Origin: Gymnopus androsaceus JB14
Lineage: Eukaryota > Basidiomycota > Agaricomycetes > Agaricales > Omphalotaceae
Direction of reading: 5' to 3'
Length of the DNA stretch: 57,700 nt
Assembly (NCBI GenBank): GCA_009733575.1
Contig: ML769775.1
Coordinates: 1-57,700, forward strand
Shown: positions 1 through 13,600 of the stretch, piece by piece
Layout of the letters: every line of letters starts with the position of its first letter
Numbering within the stretch: position 1 is the first letter of the stretch
The notes under the pieces: generated by a model
Database searches by the model: none
What the model saw: the letters and a program-made list of their open reading frames with translations, nothing else
Told to the model about the DNA's origin: nothing
Translations under genes and position numbers: made by a program

Positions 1-90
1 GTGTTCCCGAAGGAGAAGCTGGGTACGTTGGATGGCGGAGGGGAGGATTCGTCAGCGTATGTGTTGTTGTATAAGAGTAAGGAGATGTAA
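1..90 (+). CDS. C-terminal end of a ubiquitin-specific protease (partial)
   Basis: Frame 1 is open from the window edge to a TAA at 88-90 and encodes 29 residues ending in SSAYVLLYKSKEM. The motif SAYVLxY followed by a short basic tail is the typical last beta strand of the USP/UCH peptidase C19 fold, which removes ubiquitin from proteins in nucleus or cytosol. Only the extreme end is in the window, so neither catalytic residue can be checked. It is the only trace of an ordinary gene before the transposon-rich part. The call rests on one short motif and is therefore moderate. Confidence 0.55.
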   Translation: MFPKEKLGTLDGGGEDSSAYVLLYKSKEM

Positions 91-815
91 GAGTGATGGG
101 AAGACTTGTATGTAGGATATGCGGACGTTCTACTGTCAGATTCCGATTTCATAGACAAATAAATGCTTCACCGCAAAAGATATTGCTAGCCTTGATACTA
201 CTGGCGTTGACAATCACCGCATCTGCCAAGGAAATTATAGGAATCGGGTTGAAAATATTCTCTATAAAAAACAGCTGAGAGTCCATTAACGCTAGTCACT
301 TGCTTGTGGGTCGTGACAGACTGAGATCGTGACAAGTACTTGTCGCAACAGGACCCCTGAAAATGCCCCAAAAGCTCCGATCCTGCCCCGCCGAATTTTG
401 GACTTTTGGAGGCTGAAGTCCGATGCCAAACGCCGAATTTTGGGCCTGATTCAGCACCTATCTTTGATGCTTGGCGCGCCGAAAATGACCATTTTTGTGG
501 ATGTCCGATGCCTTTGCGCCGAAAAATTTGTATGATCCGTTGGAGCGACACAACAAATTACCCTAGTCCTAGCAGTAGCGAGTAGCGTCAGGCGTCGGGT
601 CTTTAAAAATTTATTATTTGATTGGAAATACTACTAGCGCAAAGATCTTCACTACTGCCTCTAACTATGTCAGAAAAAAGATATTAGCTTGCCTTGTATC
701 TTTCTGGGGTAAAAGATTGTCTTTCACATGAAGTTTTGGATTAGCCAAATATAGTTTATCAAATGCACTAAATCTGGGACCAAATCTAATCAATTACAAG
801 CCACTTCGCATTATA
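91..815. other. Intergenic, no gene recognised
   Basis: The stretch downstream of the protease tail shows only short reading frames on both strands without recognisable domains. A degenerate short repeat built around GCCGAATTTTGG occurs at about 390-490. I see no terminal repeats or RNA gene here. Confidence 0.5.
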
Positions 816-823
816 TTTTGCAG

Positions 824-1504
824 TAGAGGTGGGCACGGATACATACTTGAGTATATTCGTTATTCATGGTACGAATATTTGTCACCTCAAATCCACTATT
901 TATACTCAAGTATATACTTGAATATTTGTACAGACATATATTCACAAATAGATATTTGTGAATAACGAGTATTTTAGGACAAATACTCGAGTATACTTGT
1001 GATTAATTAACAACATTACAAATAAAGTAAATATAGGCTCGAACATGTAAGTAATAATGTTGAAGTACTATATTAGTGTTTAATAATAATATATATACAG
1101 TCTGTATACATTTCCGAGTACTATTACATGCCAAAAAATTGTGGCAGTACTGAGAATTGAACTCTGCTTGTCAGCTATCACAGGAAGGCCTGACCTTAAT
1201 CCAGAGTTGGCGCCCATAACCACTAAGCCACACAGATTTTATTAGTTACATGTCAATAACATTATATACATATTCAAACATAGCCAAATTAAGATATATA
1301 TTGAATGTTTGCTTAAGTAATAAATACCTCACGTGATATCAGTGAATATTCACGAATATTCATGACATCAAATTGGCTATTTATACTCGAGTAAGTACTT
1401 GTGTAATGGATATATTCGTCACTTGTGACTAATTATTCGTGAGTAAACGAATGGCTAAATACTCATGAATACTCATGAATATTTGCTATTCATGCCCATC
1501 TCTA
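824..1504. mobile_element. Non-autonomous hAT-type element (681 bp) with 8-bp target duplication
   Basis: The ends are TAGAGGTGGGCACG and the inverse CATGCCCATCTCTA. They are flanked by a perfect 8-bp duplication TTTTGCAG at 816-823 and 1505-1512, the hAT signature. The interior is AT-rich, with many copies in both orientations of motifs such as ACTCGAGTATA and ATTCGTGAATA, which resemble the subterminal transposase-binding repeats of hAT elements. No transposase is encoded, so mobilisation would need a related autonomous copy. The centre holds a tRNA-like segment. Confidence 0.85.
1139..1232 (-). tRNA. tRNA-like segment (degenerate type II tRNA or SINE head) inside the hAT MITE
   Basis: Read on the minus strand it begins TGTGGCTTAGTGGTTATGG (A-box-like) and ends with GAGTTCAATTCTC (B-box and T-loop-like), then TGCCACA, which pairs with the 5' TGTGGC. 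A run of six T follows at once, like a pol III terminator. The length of about 94 nt fits a Leu/Ser-type tRNA with a long variable arm. The anticodon stem does not pair convincingly and one T-stem pair is mismatched. It is probably a pseudo-tRNA or a tRNA-derived SINE head, not a working tRNA. Confidence 0.35.
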
Positions 1505-1512
1505 TTTTGCAG

Positions 1513-1849
1513 CCACCAAAATTTGGACCCAGCCCAGTGAGTTTTGTCGTGACCAGATTCATCCGAGTCATTGATGTTGGAAATTTTTGGTACATTGCAA
1601 TTCCATTGTACCTCTGTACATCGCGGATCCGTTGTACATCTTAGGCTTCACGCATGCATCAAGCTTGCCCAGAATTGGGCCAGAATATGGTAAAAAGTTC
1701 GGTTCGGCACTGACACACTGGCCTAAAGTACACTATTCTAGGACAGGGAATCTGAGCTGCTGCCCTAAAATATGCTATAACAGGACAGGAAATTCTTCAA
1801 AATTGCTCCCTAAAATACACTGTTCCAGACAAACCTTGGGTGTAGTTTC
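1513..1849. other. Sequence upstream of F-box copy 1; degenerate ~43 bp repeat
   Basis: No gene is recognised. Between about 1722 and 1830 three imperfect units begin CCTAAARTA and contain AGGACAGG. Similarity to the other F-box copies starts only near 1850, so the 5' part of copy 1 has been lost or replaced here. Confidence 0.4.
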
Positions 1850-1999
1850 CGGGGTCCTGGCACCGGAAATCCCAATGATGGCACACAAAAGGAAATCTAT
1901 AAAACTCATGGAACACCAAGTGACAAGGTTGGAAAATATTTTTAGTTTCAGGTGAGTAGCAACTGCTTGTTTTGCACCAAACCTCATTTGTAGCTCCTA

Positions 2000-2087
2000 C
2001 AGTGACGCTCATTATTGATGAACCACTCACATGGCTTATTGAATTAAACTGAATTGCCAGGTGGTTCATCAATAATGAGCATCACTG
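2000..2087. mobile_element. 88-bp hairpin MITE (Tc1/mariner-like) in an F-box intron
   Basis: The nearly palindromic unit starts CAGTGACGCTCATTATTGAT, ends in its inverse and is flanked by TA on both sides. It lies within the intron of F-box copy 1, between the donor at 1955 and the acceptor before about 2099. A sister copy of exactly 88 bp lies at 40004-40091 in opposite orientation. Confidence 0.85.
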
Positions 2088-2744
2088 TATTCTCTTAGGC
2101 ACATTGACTGCACCTCTGTGTTCTGCCGACTTCAATGCCGGGAATCAACATGATTTTGTCATGCTGTATATTGCATAATGTTCTACAATTGTGACTTCCA
2201 TGTGAACAAATATCTCTTTGTTGAAGAGGTCAACCGAGATCCACAGAAGGAGATTGATGAGCTTTGCAAGGAATGTTTGAAAAGACAGGCATTCTTCTCC
2301 AATTTCTCTACACAAGAGTTACTTGAGATTTATACTATTATCTATATCTTTCTTCCTGGAAAATCTGGCACATTCCAGCTTCAAGGACTTATATGATGGT
2401 CAGGCACTCGATGGTAGGTGTCTGCGCTTGATACTAGCTGACGCTGGAACTGATAGTGGAAAATTGGCAGATATTACTTCTCTTGCTCTCGCTGCTGGCC
2501 CCAAGACAATTTTAAGTTGTTATTGTTTTCAAAGCGACAACTCAATTTACAATGTAATCAAAGAGCTTGATGATAAGCTAGAATATCACCCACTCTTGAA
2601 AGATTACCTTTCTTACCCACTTCTAAAAGTTCTTGATGAATGCAAAGTAGGGCTGCTGGCTCAAGGCCTCACTTTCTGGCACTCTATTTCAACTCACATG
2701 AATGGAAACAATGAACTGTGTAAATACCTTTTGACTCAAACTCT

Positions 2745-3165
2745 CACCTGTACAGCCCCAAGTATACTCGTAGCCACGGAAAGTGACAGGCCGGCAGTTG
2801 ACAGCCTCATATTTTCGATACCCTCTCATCAGCGCTACAGCCAACCCATGCACTCCAAAATTTTTTTGGGAGGCGATCTACCTTAATATAATATTGCCAT
2901 CAACTTAAAATTCTGCGTATCTTCTGTTAGAATTCAAGACAGTATCAACAACCTGGTGTGTGACAAGTCCCCGGCCCGTCACTTTCCGTGGCCACGAGTA
3001 CTATCTGTACAAGCAGGAACCCTGTTGGTACATTGCTATGTAGATAAGTTGTTTAGAGCAATATACCCTATAGTAGATAAATGCTACTAGATAGATGAAC
3101 TTTAAGCATGAATTTACTATATCTCACCTTCGGTGACCTCAGGGACATCATGTGACTGCCAGGCA
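2745..3165. repeat. Left terminal inverted repeat of the KDZ element (with MITE insert)
   Basis: This matches the inverse of 14838-15017 over about 180 bp once the MITE at 2767-2998 is removed. The shared inner end includes CACCTTCGGTGACCTCAGGG and GTGACTGCCAGGCATTG. Confidence 0.85.
2767..2998. mobile_element. TA-flanked MITE in the left KDZ terminal repeat
   Basis: The ends CTCGTAGCCACGGAAAGTGA and the inverse CACTTTCCGTGGCCACGAG are flanked by TA. The right KDZ terminal repeat keeps the empty site (CCAAGTATACTATCTG), which proves both the boundaries and the single-TA target. A relative lies at 15038-15289. Confidence 0.85.
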
Positions 3166-3689
3166 TTGTTTGGGAGGTGTTTGGGAGGCGCATCAATACC
3201 AACTACAATCTACAGAGTATGATTACATGCGGAATAGATACAAATGTTAATTATTGTCAAAGGTTATGTCCAAAACAGCTGTCACACAGCTCCCAAAGTC
3301 ATGAACATCCTCCTCATCCTCATCCTCCTCTTCCCATTTTTGCATGCCCTTTGCCATGCCATCCTTGGCCCCAACATCCTTCCATTGATGTTTGACATGA
3401 GTTCCAACTGTCCAGTAGTGTCAGTTAGTGTTGTTGAAACCCCTTAGCTTGGTAATTGTAGTGCTCCAATAACTTGAATTGATGTAACTCGGCTTAACTT
3501 CATTTGACTTGGACTTCAATTAACTCGGTGTGCCTAATATAGATAACGGCTTGGCTCAGTCATGGCTTGAGTCAACCGCGTCATTGTATATATTCTATAT
3601 TTGGATCCATTTTACAAAGGTCATTTTTTCGGAGGATTTTCAATATGTACAGTAAATTTACCAGTTGTGACCATTGAGAAATGCTTTCA

Positions 3690-6330
3690 TGTAGCTCGGG
3701 ATGGAGTATTCATCATATGTAAGAGCTTCCAGTCACGCCATTTGTTGTTCAATGGAAAGAGCATCAGTGAAATCCAAAGCATGACCATCCCGCTTGAGGG
3801 CAAACTTGAGAATCTGTAGAGCCTCCATTAATGCCGCACTTAAGGCTGTCCATCAATCAGTTATTGTTTGCTTGGCTGATGAAAAAACACACTCGCATGG
3901 TACAGATGTGCCTTGAATGGGGAAAACATCCATTGCTAAGCGGTAAATTCTTGGATAACGGGTGCAATTGTCCTACAACAGTCTCTAATTAGTTGCAAAT
4001 ATCATGTTTAGCCACTGAAACTATACCTTCCAGTAAGCAAGAGGATCAACTGCATTGCTCATGCTAATTTCGGCCAGATACAAATCAACCTCTTTATCAG
4101 CTCATTGGGTCACCGGATGGGAATTAGCAGTGGGAGCATGCAAGAAATGAGCAGCCCAGGTAGTTCCCTGTACAGCTTCAGCAGGGAGACCCGTAGCTGT
4201 GTTCGATGAGTCATATGCTTGCACCTATTAATTACTTATGAGATATGACCATTGATTGATATGGTACTGGACACTTACGGCGGATAGAAAAACTTGTTTA
4301 GCATTTCCAAATTCATGCCAGTCTGGTTCATAGAAAGTAAGCTTTGTTGCCAGATTAACAGCTTGAGAACTGATTAGCTGTATGAGCAGAAAGACAATCA
4401 TTAATTGACGTACCCATGGCAAGAATGTAAGCAGGAACTTCGCGAATTTTTTCTGCATATTCATCAAGCTTCTCGGAACCTGCCCTAATAGCATCGGCTA
4501 GATGAGGGTGTTCATCCAATTTCTCATTGTACAACTGAATCATTGCAGCAAAGGCTGGAACAGCCCAGCAAAGTGTAGGTGTTTTCTGAGAGGAAAGACG
4601 CTGTTGAAACAAGTGAGGCACCTATAAAGATGAGATGGTACATCTGATGAATACAAGTACAATAAAATTAGCTTCAGAAATGTATTACCTCAAGAACATC
4701 CTTAATATCTTCCAATAGTTTCCAATCCACTGGTGCAAGTCTAGCATTAGCTTGAGCCATGAGATGACGATAGTCCTCAGCTGCAAAAAATTGTGATATG
4801 GCCTACATATGTTAGTAACAGGATGTCATTTTATAGTTGAGAGACACATACTGGGCGGAGAAGCAATGCTCTTTTTATCATCAAGAACATTGATGACCAG
4901 CATGTGTCCACATCAAGTATTAGTTCAAGTGTCGGTAATTTTGCCTTGAGTGTGCAGTCGGCAAAATATTCATGGCGCCGACCGGATATATGTATCTAAA
5001 GTTAAAAGGAAGAATGAGGTCACATTCTGTGTTGTTGAAAATCAATGCTACATACTGAATGAATAAGTGCACGTAGCCATGCAATAACATTGTTGCCCAT
5101 ATTATCAAGTTCTTCTATCACAGCCTTGCCAGAAAGATTGACAATATGAGTGAAGCATCTACCAAAAGTTTATAAGCATATAAAGTATTAAGTAAAAGTG
5201 AAGATACCTTATGCGCCGCTCCTCGGGATCCCAAAGGACTTCAATGCCAGCTTTTTGAAGCTGTGAAGCCAGTGCTGGCATGAACATATCATTATTGGTA
5301 GCGTTATCAGATGTGATATGCCCAAACTACCCATTACCAAACATTTAAATAAGTGCAACCCGACAATGGAAAGGGCCAAAACTTACCTTGTGCATTAATC
5401 CTAAACGGTTTATTGCAAAGAGGAATGAATTCACGAGATTTTCACCGGTATGACTCCCTGGTACTCGGATGAAACCAATAAGGTCAGAGCGCTGGACAAG
5501 CTGAGTGATTTCAGTGCCTGATGAGGTTTCCACCTTGACAGCTTGAATCCAGTGGCCAGTTATGGCCATAAAAGAATGTTGCTTTTGGTCAGTCCAAAGA
5601 TCATCAGTAAAAGACACATCTCCTTCAGCAGTTTCCTAAACAAGGTCAAGACTTGATATAATTCAACTTTGTTGTAGATAAACATACCACAATCTCCTCT
5701 CTGAGTTTATCCAGGTATTGGTCAAGCAACTCCATAATACGAGCACGCATGCTATCCGCATGTGGGATATCAGAGTCTTTTAACTCATTCTGTAATGTCC
5801 TTATCAGTCTTCTAAAGAAGGCACTCTCAGATAACTTCAATTGACTGCCAGACAATAGTTTAATGAGCATCAAAGGTTTCGATAAAATTGCAATTAGTCA
5901 CCTCATCATCTGCAATGATATGGTACATGATTGCATCAGACCATTGCTTCCCTGGAAAATGGTGTGACAGCCTCCTCTTCTGCTGCAGGATGGAAATTGG
6001 GCACATTGCTATCAGAAACATACTTCTCCCAATATTCTTCAATGCTTTCTGAGCTACTACAGAGGTTAACAGAAAGTTTGATGCAACACAACACTCAATC
6101 CAAGGCTTGAGATGATGCTTAGCAAGGTGTTTACGATGGTCATTGGTTCCGGGAGACTGGTAGTCATTGAATGGAATGGGGTTACCATCTTTCTTGAGGT
6201 CCCTAACAAGAGATAAGTATATGGCAAGACTACAAGTACAAAAATCAACATACTCGCAAAACATACAGTGAGCACCATCACCTTTAAAGAATTCCCATAC
6301 ATCTTTTGCACGGCGTCCACCAGAGGTGCC
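3690..6330 (-). pseudogene. hAT transposase with BED zinc finger (hAT-1), inactivated
   Basis: Cut-and-paste transposase remnant, read on the minus strand. A BED-like finger comes first (WEFFKGDG, CMFC and GTNDHRKHLAKHH, around 6310-6120). The RNase-H-like catalytic core follows, with TDDLWTDQKQHSF (first Asp, near 5610) and GHITSDNATNNDMF (second Asp, near 5320). The C-terminal dimerisation region has DKEVDLYLAE and DPLAYW near 4100-4030, then VFSSAKQ near 3880. Coding blocks are separated by short intron-like gaps. Stops in the C-terminal part (after ITD near 3867 and after QQMA near 3737) show it is not functional. Confidence 0.8.
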
Positions 6331-7560
6331 AGCTCAGTGAACACAATGGTAGACTGGTCAAGGCACAGAGGACGGTCGAGCAAGTATTTGATGCCGAGGG
6401 GTCTGATGAGGTGTTTGTGGAGCTCTTGCCTGACGCGGAGTCCAGCGAGGTGTCTGCTGAGCTCTCACTTGATGTGGGGTATGTGATGTTTCAAGACCAG
6501 TGGGTATGGGTGATGCTGGTTGAATGTTCTCGGGATGTTGACAGTGAGTTGGGCTTGGTGTATCCGGTGGCAAGCCAGAGAAATCAAAAATTTCACCTGG
6601 CAATTCATTGCCTTCATTGAAATGTACCCTGATGTGGTTTTGGGTTCTTGCATGTGGAAGAGGCGTATGAGGTGTTCTGGGTTCTGAGATCATGTTAGCA
6701 AGCTGGCAATAGCAAATAGACGTAGAATCTACCTTCATGGATAGGGCCTAGTTCAGGTTCATTGTGAGGCTCAGCAACTTCAGCTTTGCCACTAGGTTGT
6801 GTAATAGTGTCTACATACAGATATCTGTGAGCTGACAGCAGCAAACAAAATGAAAGGACACCTTACAATCAGTGCGTGAGCGAGAATGTGATCCTCCATG
6901 ACAAGCATTTCCAGAATGTCTTGTATTCTGAGTTTGCGTGAGGGTAATCTGTTCAGCCGGCCTTCCAGGATGAGATTGAGATTGAGTGGCCCATTGTACT
7001 GGTTGCTTGGTTGGTTGTTGTGCTACACATCATAGCCAAGTAAGTATTCATTAAATGCATAAAATCAAAACTCCTCACTTGAAAAAAAAGTGGTTTGTAA
7101 AGCTCCATTGGGCCAGACAGTGGTGGTTTCCTCCTCACGCTGGCGAGGGGGCATTGTAGAGTAAGGATGATTTACCATGAGACTGTACCAGCACTTTTTA
7201 TACCCAAATCTTTGCTCCTGATCCAAATGAAGGGCTGCAAGTTTGAATAACATGCACAGAATCATACCACTGTCAGCTCAAATATCTCCTTTCAGTATCT
7301 TCAAAAGAAGAACTGAAGGTTTCATTACCTCTTCGCCTGGCATTGTGTATGCGGCGTATGTTCTCCATTCTTTGTAGTACTTGCCGATGGTGAATGAGGC
7401 GCATAATGGATTTTGAGTGTTGATCATATCCCAAAATAAGTCCTTAGAGGCCACAATTAAGCTCAAAGGCACCATACATAGTTGATTGTCAATTGCAAAG
7501 AATGACACTTCAGGCTACAATGTAAAGAAATGATACCGAATAGGGCAACTAGTTGTTTAA
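6331..7560 (-). other. Proline/threonine-rich and unassigned coding-like segments of hAT-1
   Basis: At 6358-6738 the minus strand encodes repeated TPHQ/TPRQ motifs, low-complexity sequence that may be the disordered N-terminus of the transposase. At 7278-7508 and 7065-7265 the minus strand encodes YKEWRTYAAYTMPGEE and WYSLMVNHPYSTMPP. I do not recognise these; they could be a second element-encoded protein or another captured host fragment. Confidence 0.35.
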
Positions 7561-7689
7561 GCACCGAAAGGTCCTACATCAGTCAAAGACTCAAGAGCCG
7601 CAGTGTGTATGATTCAAGGTAGATATGAAATTATATTGAGTGTGTATGTACAATGGGCTGTACAAGTAATAATTTGACCAACAGCTTCA

Positions 7690-8870
<1,181 letters not shown>

Positions 8871-10644
8871 AAAGTGAAATTTAGTTCCTGGATCCAATGA
8901 AAAGTGTAGATACTCACCTTTTTGTGATAGAGATCTTCTCCTTGAAGAATTATTGACAACGTAGATTAGAGATCATTTATGAGGCTGCAGAAAACATTGG
9001 AAGCCAAGCACCAGTGCAGACCATGAACCACACATTGAATGCATGGTTGCTTTTATCATGATAATCCACATGATATGGGGCCGCCATGGTTCATCATTTA
9101 CCCTGCATAATCCTGCATTATTCTCAGACTTGAGTTGTGTATGGACTGAGATGAACAGAAAACAATTTCATTGTGGTAGAATAGTTGGGAGTATGAAGGA
9201 AAGGATAAACGCACCGCCGCCGCAGGGTCAAGACTAGTTCTCGTGCTCAAATCCAAATGGGGAATTCTTTCCCATGAAGTCATGATGGAGTCGCTCTGAG
9301 TGGCTGGCAAGTTCTATTTAGACTGACTTGGCTCGGCGTGACCTAAAAATGACTCAACTCCAGCAAGTCATGACTTGAAGCCGAGTTATTGGAGCACTAG
9401 GTAATCGCAAACAGGCACAATCTATGTAAGGAGTTGAAGCAAGATTGTTCCCTCCAGTAAAAACGGAGCTGCTAAGCAAGGGCCAGGTCCTCCACCTCCC
9501 TCTCCTCATTGACCATGTGAGTAAGGAGCCTTTTCACCTCCACATGAACCCACACCAGCTCCTCCTCCACTTGAATGTATTTGAAGAACCATGTCATGAG
9601 AAGACAGTTTTGCAGTGTGGCCTATTTTCTTTCATGCACATCCTCATGAGTGTCCCAAAGAATGTCAAACTCAGAAAAATAAGAGAGCTTGACAATCTTG
9701 TCCCAGGTGATCTTCCAACAAGGTGGGTGAAGGGCAGCTGCTGCTTTGTTATAGCTGACAATTGCACTTTGAATTGACTTGGAACAGTTCTTGAGGGATT
9801 GGCCAATGTGCTTGCACATCTTATAGCCTGAAGGACCCAACATCAGCAAGCCCACAAATGAAACATGTCTAAAGCTGCTCACCAGTTCCAGAGACGTTTA
9901 ACCTTGCTATCTCAAACATCCAAGCCACAAGTAAACACTCCAGCTTGTCTAAAGCCTTGCAATATGCAGCCTCTTTTACCATTGTCCTTGCTCTGACCCA
10001 TTCTTCACACCCTTCTACCCACCTCACCTCAACATTCAGACTTGCTTCCAATGCCTGCACATCAGAGATGAGCTTCCACTCATTTCCCTCCTCGTTCCTA
10101 TGCTTTCTCTCATAAGCACTCCCTGAGTTCTGCTTCTCAGAGACATATGAAATATATGTCTGGTAAAGGTTCAGTAGGTGGGACTGGCAGCTCTGCAACG
10201 CCTCTAACTTGAGGTAGTACTCCATCTGAACAGTCTCCTGTGGCAGTGTGCTACAGAGATTTCATAGATATTCACCTTCCTCCAGCAACCAGTCATAGAA
10301 AACCTGAGCAGAAGTGATCCCCGCATTCTTCATACTGGTGCTCAACACATCTCAGGTATAGGTGATCCCAAGAGCCTGCTTGTAGTTTCCAAATAAAAAC
10401 CTGCTCAAGCTCGCATATGTCTCAATGTCTTTGTAGTAAAGGAATTCGGATATTGCCTGTTGGTAGTGTAGGGCTCGGGTCGGGTTCAGGACCCCCAAAC
10501 TTGCCCCATCCCGACCCTAACAAAAAACCTGAGACGGACTGACTCGGGACCGGGTATCCTGAGCTGTCAGGTTCTGGGTCGGGTTAGTCTTATTGGTACT
10601 GGTTAATTGTAGTATCTACATGTCATTCGAGTAACAAAATTTAT

Positions 10645-13600
10645 CTAAATACTATCATTGTCATCATCTACAAAGTCATCATTATTGTCAAGAGGTGGTC
10701 CATCTTCAAGAAACTCTACAAGCTCCTCATTCGTGACAAAATCCTTGCGAGACCAGTCACCGAAGCACATCAAAGCCTGTATTGTGAATGCTCGGAGACA
10801 GTTACGTAGGTGAGAAATAAGGATGCGACTGCGAGAGAAACTACGTTCAACAGAAACCGCAGATGCTACAAAAGCAAAATCGTTAGTTAGCTGTCAATAG
10901 AGCAAGAGAGAGCCACATACCTGGAATACAGTGGATCGAGATTGCCAACTTAGCCAGATTGGGATAAACTTTCCAGTTCATGATCCACCATTGAAGTGGA
11001 TTGTCAGTAGGTACACAGCTGTCAGCGAGGTAACGATCCAGCTCATCAACATTACTGACAGGTGCTGCGGCCTGGGATTGTTTTGCCATGAGGGAGACAA
11101 ACGAGTTAGAGGAGGAAGTACGTGTATCCTATTTGTACAAAAGAATGTCAGTCAATATGATGGCTCAGAAGGTAGAAACGTACAGTGGCTTGGGCAGTTG
11201 TGCTTCCGAAGCTGTTGAAGGGTTATAGCGAGTGATCCAGGCCTTACAGGTTACATCAACGGCATCGTTGATCCATGATTCTTGCCAGTGGACAGTCTTG
11301 AAGTAAGCTAATTTATACGAAGGGTGAAGAACTAGATGGGTTCGATTTTTTGAGGAAATATTTGGGATAGATAACAGGCAGAAGACATACCCATAGTGAT
11401 GCGATATATGTCCAAGTCATCAGTGAGCGCATAATACTTGTTGAGTGTTTTTTTGCCAATTGAAAGTGCATGACGAAGAGGAGCGCAAAGCTCATGATTG
11501 TCCACAATTCCGGAGGCAAACGCTTCATCGATAGCGTCCATAGCTGGAATTACAGACGAGATGTTTGGTGAATTTGAGGAAAAAAAAGTAGTTGCATCCT
11601 TGAGTATCTAACGAGATAATGAGCAATAATAAATATTGGAATCAATAATAGCGCACCTTTAAAGCTTTTACCAGGTCTCCAATTGCTTCCCATTCCTCCA
11701 AAGATAGAGCATAGTCTGCAAGTCCGTTCGATGCATGATCCAAAAAGTCTACAACGGCTGATTTCATTTTGATGAAGGCTGAGAGCATGTTGTAAGTGGA
11801 GTTCCAATGGGTAGCAATGTCGTGAGGGAGGACATGGTTCTTGTCGTGACACGGTACAACTTTTCCATTTCCAATTACCTCTATTCATCACATGACCGTA
11901 TTTGTTACTCATCATCAGCTGGATAGACTTTCGGAACATCGATCCCTTTATCTCCCTAGTTCTCATGATGCTCACATGGTATTATTGTTTTCATTTCTAT
12001 TCCATCAATCCTTATTGTTAACATACTGAATGGACTCTTCAACTTCTTCTCGCTCCTATCACATACTTATTGTTACACTCACCTAGTCCTTTCTCACACT
12101 ATTGTCTTTCTCCTTATCACTATTGTCTTTATTGTTCTTTTACTCTTATTGTTGCAAACAGTACTTATAGGACAGTAGGTAACACCTGGTTCCCTATCTC
12201 GACCTCTTGGTCATTGGGGACTAGGTTCGTATTCTGTACTCTGTACTCATGCAATAACTAACTTGGTCATTGGGGACTAGCTTGCCACCTTGATTATTGT
12301 GATTGGCCCTCTGTGCCATTGCTTTGTGTCTGAGATCATTATTTCCTTTTTAGCACTTCGTGCTTGTACCACTCCTCTTTGACGCGAGGCTCTTGCCCAT
12401 CGCATCTGTGCTTAGTCATCAACTCCCTTCTGGTCTCATCGCAACAGTTCTTGAATTCAGTGTTGGCCACTGTTTCGCGCCATTGTGGGAGGAGTAGAGT
12501 TGGCGAGTTGATAATCTTGAAAGAAACACGGCGACACTATGGGCACTCATTAGGTGCTGACAAATAAAACCCTAACCTAACTTACTTTGACCAGAGCGCT
12601 TCATAGAGGCTGGACAGCTTTGTTCCATTCCTCCCGCTCATCTTCTGTCATCTTGTTCAAGACCTCAACAAAACCCTCCAAATCATCCATTCCCTGGTCT
12701 CCGTTTTCTTCTAGATCCCTCAGTTCGTCTTGGAGCTCTTCCAATCCAAGATCGTTGCTACCTCCAGCAAGCTCAGCGGCCTCGAAATCAGTGGTGGATT
12801 GTGAGACATCAGACTTTGGTTTCTTGGGCTCAAAAGGACGAAGGACACCTTTAGCTGTTAAGTTCATGGTGTGAGCAAAGCAGCGGACTTGGGCATTGGT
12901 TCCAGCAAATTTGGGAAGGAATTTGGGAAGCTCCTTGAACGTTGCCGTATTTGCAGATGCATTGTTGCAGGTAATTGAGATAACCTATGGTACATTAACA
13001 GACATTTGTTCAATAGTATTATAACTAACCTTGTCCTTGATCCCGTAGTCCTTTAGGACCTTTTCCAGTGCTTCTGCCATGTTTTCACCTGAATGCAAAC
13101 ATGGTAACTCAATAAAATCTAACAGGTGCGTAACAAGCTCCTCTTTTCCATCTTTTCCCTTTCGTGTCCTTGTAGTCGTAATGCTCATCCATGCACAATG
13201 GTTAGGCGATGTCTAACAATCGATAGCAATTGGAATTTCGCCTTCCTGGGCCTAAAACTATTAGTGAGTATGATTTTATCATTGATTCAGCATGATACTG
13301 ACCTGTAACTCGGATGACAGCTTTTCTTTTGTATAATTATATAGCTTCTTTACATCTCGCGAAACTGTTTCTCGGCTTGGAATGTAATGTTCTGGCCTTC
13401 CCTCCTTTTGTAACCAGCGGTAACAGTGATCTTGAACAACATGGAAAGGTCGCGCTGACTCTGAAACCCATCTTGCTGTGACAATGCTGAACATAAATCA
13501 GAATCGCATCTAGCAGAAGGTAAATAAAGGTATGCACCATATAGATTTCTTTGAGGGCGGCTGTGTTGAAAATGACTCGGCCCATCCCTTGACAGTACAA

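Noticed and set aside
1139..1232. Functional tRNA-Leu or tRNA-Ser gene
   Set aside because: The box motifs are present, but the anticodon stem does not pair and the T-stem has a mismatch; kept only as a tRNA-like segment.
12570..12590. Telomere-like CCCTAACCTAAC
   Set aside because: Only about two units, inside the hAT-2 transposase region; too short for an interstitial telomere claim.
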